Assembly (NCBI GenBank): GCA_028713635.1
Contig: JAQTNX010000004.1
Span: 1 to 45,311 of the forward strand
Origin: Candidatus Bipolaricaulis sp.
Lineage (GTDB): Bacteria > Bipolaricaulota > Bipolaricaulia > UBA7950 > UBA9294
Length of the DNA stretch: 45,311 bases
Direction: 5' to 3'
The translations under genes were made by a program, and so were the position numbers. The notes under the pieces are model-generated. The model did not search any database. It saw only the letters and a list, made by a program, of their open reading frames with translations, and had not been told where the DNA came from. How positions within the stretch are numbered: position 1 is the stretch's first letter; every line of letters starts with the position of its first letter. Positions 40,061 through 45,311 of the stretch are shown piece after piece.

Positions 40061-40086
40061 ACTGCACGGAATCCGATGGTAGACCC
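39831..40086 (-). ncRNA. candidate IS110 bridge RNA / left end (copy B)
   Basis: This is the same leader as copy A, with GTCTACC (40034-40040) and GGTAGAC (40078-40084) able to form the end stem. The outermost ~26 bp differ from copy A at several positions, which is where a target-matching or junction sequence would vary. Assignment as a bridge RNA is inferred from the family. Confidence 0.38.
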
Positions 40087-40261
40087 TGCCGCCCGCTCTG
40101 TCTCGAAAGAGGCCTTGCGCGGCAAGGCCATCATCAGGGTGTGATACGTCAGGAGGCCGAACCACGAGCCGCGGTGTGCAAGCAGCCTTCTCTCGGCCGC
40201 GAGGAAGCAGCATTGACTGTCAGAGCTGATGCGTGATCACAGGGCCTGACCCCGGCGGTAT

Positions 40262-41310
40262 CTACCCCGGCTTCTGCAGTCGAGCGACATACGCGTTGAC
40301 GAACGCCCGAGCAGCTCTCTCACCAGGGGACATCGTTGATACGGCGCCGGGTTGCGTGAGGCGCAGCAGTGTCTTCGCGTCTTCTCGCCCCGGGTGAGCC
40401 ACCCTGTTCCGCACTGAGTTCATCTCAAGCGCTATGGAGCATTCATCGTCAGAGATGGCGAGCAGCCTGGCTGCCCGCCTGATCTCGTCAGCCTGGTACG
40501 CTTCGCGTAGCTTCTCAATCGACTTTGCGGCCGCTACGACTGCTGCCACCGCTGCCGCGCGAGCGCGTGGGTTCGCTGCCGAGTTCGGGATGTCAAGGGT
40601 AGACAGCTCCCGGCAGAGGTCGACAGCGACGTTCCCCTGTGCCTCTTCCAGTCCCTCCCTGTGGTCCTCCCTCCAGCCCTGGGCCATGTGATCCGAGACA
40701 AGTTCGATGGCGCGAAACAAACTGATGAGCACAAAAGCAGACACAGGCGCCACTGATTGCACCGCCATCAAGGAATGTGCGTCCTGCAGCATTGCCAGGC
40801 CCTTCTTGACAACCTCATCCGCCTCACAAAGGCGTGCGATCGCGACTGCCTGGTTGGCCATGGATACTGGCAAGGGCTCGGGCGTCAACAGCCTGAGCCA
40901 GGCTGGATAGGAAAAGGGGGTGCTGGAGACACGTTCGCCGGACCGAGCGACCCCGGTCAACTCGAAATCGTAGGCTGGCGCATCAGTGGCGAGCGCAAGA
41001 CACATGCAGGCAGCCTGGATGGCCCCTGTGCCAGATCGCTCAGCGGTGTCCTCGTCCGCGGCGGCTACGACGACGCGAGCCGTATGCGTACTACTGACCG
41101 CGAAGTGCGGTGGGTTCCATTGGACTCCGGGAGTGGACAGCTTGGCTCGCAGTTCGGTCTCCGATGCGAGAATAGACCGCTGCCGTCCGTCGCCGATGCC
41201 GAAGGACAGAACGTAACGCCGCCGATCGAGACCGGTGTCGAAGGGAGAAACGGTCCGACGACAAGCCCACCAACCTGCCACTCCTGTTGACTGGCTTCCG
41301 CTGTTGTCAT
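40262..41310 (-). CDS. HEPN-like domain protein with a probable frameshift near the N-terminus
   Basis: The main frame (40262 to ~41190) encodes ~310 residues. A helical C-terminal part contains SISDDEC-like helices and SIALEMNSVRNRVAHPG, where RNRVAH fits the Rx4H motif of HEPN/Apea-like proteins, often RNases in toxin or abortive-infection systems. No good start exists in this frame. A second frame starts at ATG 41310 with a protein-like N-terminus (MTTAEASQQEWQVGGLVVGP, then STPVSIGGVTFCPSA), which must shift into the main frame around 41165-41195. Either the gene is mutated or there is a base error. Its position between IS110 debris and AbiE fits a defence island. Confidence 0.5.
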
Positions 41311-41318
41311 ATAAGAGG

Positions 41319-41324
41319 AGTATA
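41319..41324 (-). promoter_or_regulatory. -10 box giving a leaderless start for the HEPN-like gene
   Basis: TATACT (minus strand) ends 8 bases before ATG 41310. With the usual 6-7 nt to the start site, the message would begin at or within a few bases of the ATG. No Shine-Dalgarno and no strong -35 is seen. Confidence 0.42.
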
Positions 41325-41463
41325 CGCGAGGGAGCGGAAACGTGTGAGCTTGAGGCTGCGGACGGGCCGTGAGGGCGCCGGGGGCAGATCTCGAGGGTCA
41401 GGGTGTGAGGGTCAGTTCTTGATATCACGCACCTCCCCACGCTGCCAAGGAGCGCCCTCGCCC

Positions 41464-41513
41464 ACCCGGATGCGGCATACTCCTCGTTGCCGATGGCTAG
41501 TGCCGTATTGGGA
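41464..41513. repeat. imperfect ~50-bp direct repeat, copy 1
   Basis: ACCCGGATGCGGCATACTCC and the following 30 bp resemble 41975-42026, with one short insertion and roughly 70% matching by eye. The pair flanks the four-helix membrane protein gene. Confidence 0.5.
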
Positions 41514-41535
41514 AGCCGCGAGGTCTTCCGGGGCT

Positions 41536-41958
41536 ATGACTACGAATCTACTCGTCAAGGTCTTGGTGACGGTTGGCAGCGCTGCATCTATTGGCTTTGG
41601 AGTCTGGCACTTCTTCGTGCCCACGTGGTGGAAGTGGTACTCGTACATCGACCCGAGCGCGACGGAGCTCGTGCTGGCGGTTCGGGCCATCAACGCGTTC
41701 TTCTCTCTCTCGCTTGTGTTGTTCGGCGTGGTGAACGTCTTGCTGGTCTGCGGGGGCAGGTCGAACCGGTACTCGATCGTCGTCGTGCTCGCTGCGACGT
41801 GCGTCTTGTGGCTGACGAGGGTGGTGTTCCAGCTCGTCTATCCACAAGGTTCGGCCAACCCCATCCTCCAGTACGGGATGCTGGCGGCATTCATCGTCGT
41901 CTTCTTGTGCTATGCGGCTTCGCTCGCCATCGTGGCGTTGGGAAAGCCTCTCGCCTAG
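41536..41958 (+). CDS. four-helix membrane protein (140 aa)
   Basis: ATG 41536 begins MTTNLLVKVLVTVGSAASIGFGVWHFFVP. Further helices are ELVLAVRAINAFFSLSLVLFGVVNVLLV, YSIVVVLAATCVLWLTRVVFQLVYP and YGMLAAFIVVFLCYAASLAIVAL. No family is recognised with confidence. A longer upstream frame exists but it is Arg-rich and not membrane-like, so the shorter start is preferred; only a weak GGGG precedes it. The gene is framed by imperfect direct repeats, possibly a small mobile or duplicated cassette. Confidence 0.6.
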   Translation: MTTNLLVKVLVTVGSAASIGFGVWHFFVPTWWKWYSYIDPSATELVLAVRAINAFFSLSLVLFGVVNVLLVCGGRSNRYSIVVVLAATCVLWLTRVVFQLVYPQGSANPILQYGMLAAFIVVFLCYAASLAIVALGKPLA

Positions 41959-41974
41959 CACGGCGGAAGCAGCG

Positions 41975-42026
41975 ACCCGCATGCGGCATACTCGTCGTAG
42001 CCCCATGAGCAGCGCCGAATGAGGGA
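41975..42026. repeat. imperfect ~50-bp direct repeat, copy 2
   Basis: ACCCGCATGCGGCATACTCG and following bases; partner of 41464-41513. ATGCGGCATACTC is identical in both copies. Confidence 0.5.
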
Positions 42027-42084
42027 CGTCGGGGTCAAATCCTGCAATCACGCATTCCTGGACCACAGACCGTGCGGCCGCTGT

Positions 42085-42113
42085 TTGACCTGCGGGAGCG
42101 GGGGTGATATCCT
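42085..42113 (+). promoter_or_regulatory. extended -10 promoter of the abiE operon
   Basis: TTGACC (42085-42090), 17 bp, TATCCT (42108-42113), with TGA immediately before the -10 (extended TGn). Start near 42120, just upstream of the operator repeat. Confidence 0.78.
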
Positions 42114-42123
42114 GGGCATCGAA

Positions 42124-42144
42124 AGTAACCCTCAGGAGGTTACT
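42124..42144 (+). promoter_or_regulatory. inverted repeat operator overlapping the abiEi ribosome site
   Basis: AGTAACC (42124-42130) and GGTTACT (42138-42144) are perfect 7-bp arms with a 7-nt spacer, and the second arm overlaps the Shine-Dalgarno AGGAGG (42134-42139). AbiEi antitoxins are known to bind inverted repeats at their own promoter, so this is the likely autoregulatory site. As RNA, the stem would also cover part of the ribosome site. Confidence 0.65.
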
Positions 42145-42147
42145 CCA

Positions 42148-42966
42148 ATGACACAGAATATCACAGAGCTCGGTCCGCGGGAGGCGGAGTTCCTCTCTCG
42201 CATGGCGGCTTTCGAGCGCGGAGTCTTCACTTCGGCGAAGGCGGCGGAGTTCTGGGGGAGCCCCAACTACACCAAGGCCGTTCTCCATGAGCTCGTCAAG
42301 AAGGGCTGGGTCGCGCGTCTGGTGCGGGGAACGTATCTCGTGATTCCGCTCGAGGCGGGGCCGGCGCGCCTCTGGTCGGAGACGGCGGCGGTGGTGGCTC
42401 AGCACCTTGTCCGGCCATCGGCTGTTGCGTACTGGTCGGCGCTTCACTACTGGAACCTAACGGAACAGGCTCCCCGAACGACGTTTGTCCAGACCCCAAC
42501 GCGCCGCTCGCGCCGGGAGGTGGACGTGCTCGGGATGCGCTTTCGTTTCGTCACCGTAGCCGAGAGCAGGTTCTTTGGGCTCGCCACGCGGGCCGTAGGG
42601 GGCCGCCCTGTGGTCGTGACAGACCGCGAGAAGACCCTGATCGACGCTGCGGATCGGCCGGAGCTGTCGGGGGGAGTCGTTCAGCTGGCCGAGGCATTGC
42701 GCCAGGGGGCCAGAGACGTCGACTGGGCGAGGCTTGATGCCCACCTTGCGCGGTTCGGGGTTGGCACGGTCTACAAGAGGCTTGGGTTCTTGGTTGAAGC
42801 CCTGAGGATCCCGGCGCCCGGCGTCGAGGCGCGACTGGATGCGTGGCGATCGCACCTCACAGCCGGAATCTCGCTCCTGGAGCCCGGCGGAGTGGCTGAG
42901 GGACGCGTGGTAACCCGATGGCGGATTCGCGTGAACGTCAGAGGGTTTGAGGAGCCCGGGGCATGA
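42148..42966 (+). CDS. abiEi: type IV TA system antitoxin AbiEi family protein (272 aa)
   Basis: The N-terminus is a winged helix (AFERGVFTSAKAAEFWG, YTKAVLHELVKKGWVARLVRGTYLVIPLEAG). The AbiEi core follows: VVAQHLVRPSAVAYWSALHYWNLTEQ, TFVQTPTRRS, FRFVTVAESRFFG, and VTDREKTLIDAADRPELSGGVVQLAEAL. AbiEi represses its own operon and counteracts AbiEii without stable complex formation. AGGAGG lies eight bases before ATG 42148. The stop overlaps the toxin start (ATGA). Confidence 0.92.
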   Translation: MTQNITELGPREAEFLSRMAAFERGVFTSAKAAEFWGSPNYTKAVLHELVKKGWVARLVRGTYLVIPLEAGPARLWSETAAVVAQHLVRPSAVAYWSALHYWNLTEQAPRTTFVQTPTRRSRREVDVLGMRFRFVTVAESRFFGLATRAVGGRPVVVTDREKTLIDAADRPELSGGVVQLAEALRQGARDVDWARLDAHLARFGVGTVYKRLGFLVEALRIPAPGVEARLDAWRSHLTAGISLLEPGGVAEGRVVTRWRIRVNVRGFEEPGA

Positions 42967-43823
42967 TCTCCGAAAGCGAGCTGCGGCGGCTGGCGGCCGG
43001 CCGCGGAGTCGATCCGCTGATCCTCAACCTGGACTACGCTCTGGGATGGTTTCTGGCCGGCCTGTACCGCGACAGGAACCTGGCCCGCCTTCTGCGGTTC
43101 AAGGGCGGCACGTGCCTCTCCAAGGCGTACTTCCCCGACTACCGCTTCTCAGAGGACCTGGACTTCACGGCTGCGCAACGCATCGACGGCGACGAAGCCG
43201 AAGATGTCGCCCGACAGGTGGCGGGCTGGAGCGAGGAAGAGAACGGCCCCGACTTCCGAGCTGCACCGCCGCTGCTTGAGACTATCTCGGACGAGTACGG
43301 GGGTGAGACCTTCGAACTGCGCGTCTACTTCCGCGGACCTCTCGCCTGGGCGGGATCGCCTCAGGCAATTCGCATGCATGTGACGCGCGACGAGCGACTC
43401 GTGATGCCGGGAGAGGACCGACCCCTGCTCCACCCATACTCCGACGCCGATCGGCTGGGAGCCCCACGCCTCGTCTGCTATTCCCTTGTGGAGATGCTTG
43501 CAGAGAAGCTCCGCGCCCTCTCCGGCCAGCGGCGCTTCGCGATCGCACGAGATGTCTACGACGTTCATCGGCTGGCTGCGGCCGGGGACAATCCAGCACT
43601 CCTCGCGGACGTGCTGCGGCAGAAGCTCGAGGCGAAGGCCATGTCGCCGGAGTCGGTGGCTCCTGCGCAGCTCGTGGCTCGGCGAGGTGAGTTCGAGCGG
43701 AACTGGGAGAGCCAGCTCGCGTACCTTCTGCCTCGTGGGCAGGCAGTTGAGTTCGCCGTTGCTTGGACCACGACCACTGATCTTCTGAAGAGCGTGGGTG
43801 ATGCCCTGCAGGGTCGAAGCTGA
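42963..43823 (+). CDS. abiEii: nucleotidyltransferase AbiEii/AbiGii toxin family protein (286 aa)
   Basis: The nucleotidyltransferase core is clear: LLRFKGGTCLSKAYFPDYRFSEDLDFT has the GGT...S-E-D-L-D-F signature with the two catalytic acidic residues. VEMLAEKLRALSGQRRFAIARDVYDVHRL matches the second conserved block (EKLRAL..R.RDVYD). AbiEii toxins transfer nucleotides, in studied homologues to the tRNA acceptor stem, and cause abortive infection or growth arrest. All key residues are intact. It is translationally coupled to the antitoxin. Confidence 0.94.
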   Translation: MISESELRRLAAGRGVDPLILNLDYALGWFLAGLYRDRNLARLLRFKGGTCLSKAYFPDYRFSEDLDFTAAQRIDGDEAEDVARQVAGWSEEENGPDFRAAPPLLETISDEYGGETFELRVYFRGPLAWAGSPQAIRMHVTRDERLVMPGEDRPLLHPYSDADRLGAPRLVCYSLVEMLAEKLRALSGQRRFAIARDVYDVHRLAAAGDNPALLADVLRQKLEAKAMSPESVAPAQLVARRGEFERNWESQLAYLLPRGQAVEFAVAWTTTTDLLKSVGDALQGRS

Positions 43824-43843
43824 CGGGGCATGGGGAGGATGTG

Positions 43844-44788
43844 ATGAGAGCGATTGTCTACGAGAGGTACGGGTCTACGGACGTTCTGGAGCTCCGCGAT
43901 GTCGAGAAGCCGAGCGTTGCCGATGACGGCGTTCTGGTGCGCATTCGCGCGGCGTCGACGAATCCGTACGACTGGCACTTCATGCGCGCGAAGCCGCTGT
44001 TCACTCGGGCGATGTTCGGGTGGTTCAAGCCGAAGGACCATCGCCTCGGCGCCGATCTGGCGGGCGAGGTTGAGGCGGTGGGCAAGGACGTGACGCGGTT
44101 CCACGTCGGCGACCCCGTGTTTGGCGAAGGCGTCGGGGCGTTCGCCGAGTACACGTGCGTTCCGGAGCGTTGGCTGGCGAAGAAGCCGACGAACCTGTCG
44201 TTCGAGCAGGCGGCCGCGGTGCCGATGGCCGCCGGTACGGCCCTCCAGGGCTTGCGCGACGGCGGCAAGATCCAGGCCGGGCAGAAGGTCCTGGTGAACG
44301 GCGCGTCGGGCGGCGTGGGCACGTTCGCGGTTCAGATCGCGAAAGCGTTGGGCGCCGAGGTCACCGGCGTCTGCAGCACGAAGAACGTCGAGATGGTCAA
44401 GAAGCTCGGCGCCGATCGCGTGGTCGACTACACGCGCGCGGACTTCACGCGTGGCGAGGCTTGCTACGACCTCTTGCTCGACACGATCGGCAATCGGTCG
44501 CTCCACGCGTGCCGCCGCGTGCTCGCTCCGAAGGCCGTCTACGTCTTCATCGGCGGGCCGATGCGCCATCTCGTCGCCTCGATGCTCGCCGGCCCGTTCG
44601 TGAGCCAGGACGTGAAGGCCGTCGTGGCGAAGCGCAGCTCGGCCGACCTCGAGTTCCTCTCGGGCCTCATCGAAGCCGGGAAGGTCACGCCCGTGATCGA
44701 CCGCACCTACCCGCTCGCCGAGGTCCCCGCCGCCATCCGCTACCTCGAGGAAGGCCACGCCCGCGGGAAGATCGTCATCACGATCTGA
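43844..44788 (+). CDS. medium-chain NAD(P)-dependent alcohol dehydrogenase / quinone oxidoreductase-like (314 aa)
   Basis: It begins MRAIVYERYGSTDVLELRDVEKPSV, followed by the GroES-like domain (VRIRAASTNPYDWHFMR, LGADLAGEVEAVGKDVTRFHVGDPV) and the nucleotide-binding domain (VLVNGASGGVGTFAVQIAKALGAEVTGVCS). The catalytic zinc ligands of classical alcohol dehydrogenases are absent (NPYDWHFMR replaces C-x-x-D/S), so it belongs to the zeta-crystallin/QOR or reticulon-4-interacting-like branch. It probably reduces enones or quinones with NADPH. GGAGG lies five bases before ATG 43844. Confidence 0.93.
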   Translation: MRAIVYERYGSTDVLELRDVEKPSVADDGVLVRIRAASTNPYDWHFMRAKPLFTRAMFGWFKPKDHRLGADLAGEVEAVGKDVTRFHVGDPVFGEGVGAFAEYTCVPERWLAKKPTNLSFEQAAAVPMAAGTALQGLRDGGKIQAGQKVLVNGASGGVGTFAVQIAKALGAEVTGVCSTKNVEMVKKLGADRVVDYTRADFTRGEACYDLLLDTIGNRSLHACRRVLAPKAVYVFIGGPMRHLVASMLAGPFVSQDVKAVVAKRSSADLEFLSGLIEAGKVTPVIDRTYPLAEVPAAIRYLEEGHARGKIVITI

Positions 44789-44889
44789 CACGCCACGCCC
44801 TGAGCTTGGCCGGCCTCTCGCGGCGACGATCGCGAGACGGGACGGCGGGACACTCGCACCCTTCCACTCCGGGCAGAGAAGGGGGATGC

Positions 44890-45311
44890 ATGGACGCAGG
44901 ACGTTCCCGCGGGCCCAGTGGGCTCGCGGGCTTCACGATCATCTGGCTCGGCCAGTTCATGTCGTTGCTCGGGTCGTGCATGACGGAGTTCGCGATCACG
45001 ATCTGGGCCTACGAGCTCACGGGTCGGGCGTCAGCGTTGGCCCTGGTCGGCTTCTTCGCGTTTGCCCCGGTCATCGCGTTCAGCCCGATCGCCGGGGCGA
45101 TCGTCGACCGCGTGCCGCGGAAGCTGGTGATGGCGGCGAGCGACATCGGCGCCGGGCTCTCTACGGCCGCGTTGCTCATCCTCAGCCTCACCGGCCACCT
45201 TCAGCTGTGGCACCTCTTCGTGACGGGGTTCCTGTCCGGAGCGCTGGGGGCGTTCCAGTTCCCCGCCTACTCCGCTGCGGTTACGACGATGGTCGACAAG
45301 AAGCACTACGC
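44890..45311 (+). CDS. MFS transporter, N-terminal part (3' end outside window)
   Basis: ATG 44890 starts MDAGRSRGPSGLAGFTIIWLGQFMSLLGSCMTEFAITIWAYELTG, and the frame is open to the window edge (~140 residues). The loop 2-3 motif GAIVDRVPRKLVMAASD and QFPAYSAAVTTMVDKKHYA are nearly the same as in the MFS gene at 24.1 kb, so it is a paralogue of the MFS_3 exporter group. GGGGG lies just upstream of the start. Substrate unknown. Confidence 0.92.
   Translation, partial: MDAGRSRGPSGLAGFTIIWLGQFMSLLGSCMTEFAITIWAYELTGRASALALVGFFAFAPVIAFSPIAGAIVDRVPRKLVMAASDIGAGLSTAALLILSLTGHLQLWHLFVTGFLSGALGAFQFPAYSAAVTTMVDKKHY

Noticed and set aside
41287-41535. N-terminal extension of the four-helix membrane protein
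   Set aside because: The extension is Arg/Gly/Ser-rich, overlaps the repeat and the HEPN promoter region, and has no ribosome site of note.

Overview
The window is 45.3 kb of GC-rich bacterial DNA, densely coding, with mostly GGAGG-type ribosome sites and sigma70-like promoters. Gene content (RNase Y followed by SpoVS, a YqeG-type HAD phosphatase next to a DUF4911 protein, a compact NusA, a cyclic-2,3-diphosphoglycerate synthetase-like protein) suggests an anaerobic or fermentative lineage outside the Proteobacteria. It is Firmicutes-, Thermotogota- or Bipolaricaulota-like. No rRNA or other strong phylogenetic marker is present, so this placement is an inference.

Region 1 (1-10.7 kb) is core housekeeping: the end of an HD-GYP protein, a cDPG synthetase-like GTPase or ligase, a CDP-alcohol phosphatidyltransferase, an RluD-type pseudouridine synthase, nusA, rny, spoVS, a large membrane-anchored PpiC/TPR protein, mazG, a DUF4911 protein and yqeG. 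Several promoters are readable directly, many with 17-18 bp spacing.

Region 2 (10.8-16.8 kb) is one tightly packed operon: argF, a citD-citE fusion, citF, an HD-domain protein, and an aconitase-superfamily large and small subunit pair (LeuC/LeuD type). Lyase plus hydro-lyase in one transcription unit predicts a route that isomerises or hydrates a 2-hydroxy tricarboxylate or dicarboxylate and then cleaves it to acetate plus a 2-oxoacid.

Region 3 (16.8-36.9 kb) is an accessory stretch of small, often stand-alone genes: an M29 aminopeptidase, four intact GNAT acetyltransferases plus one broken by three in-frame stops, three SAM methyltransferases, an AEC transporter, an MFS exporter, a flavodoxin-methyltransferase-TIGR04076 operon, an S41 protease, two alpha/beta hydrolases, and DUF3795, DUF6544 and DUF998 proteins. 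It also has long non-coding gaps, decayed genes and several strong hairpins.

Region 4 (37-44.8 kb) is a mobile and defence island. It holds a RAYT (Y1/HUH) transposase bounded by inverted copies of a 26-bp repeat, two 3' remnants of an IS110 transposase, and two tandem 5' halves of an IS110 element that duplicate 607 bp, including the non-coding leader where IS110 elements keep their bridge RNA. It continues with a HEPN-like protein with an apparent frameshift, a small four-helix membrane protein between imperfect direct repeats, and an AbiEi/AbiEii toxin-antitoxin pair with a visible promoter and operator. A medium-chain dehydrogenase/reductase follows, and the window ends in the start of a second MFS exporter closely paralogous to the one at 24.1 kb. 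No CRISPR array, tRNA or rRNA was found.
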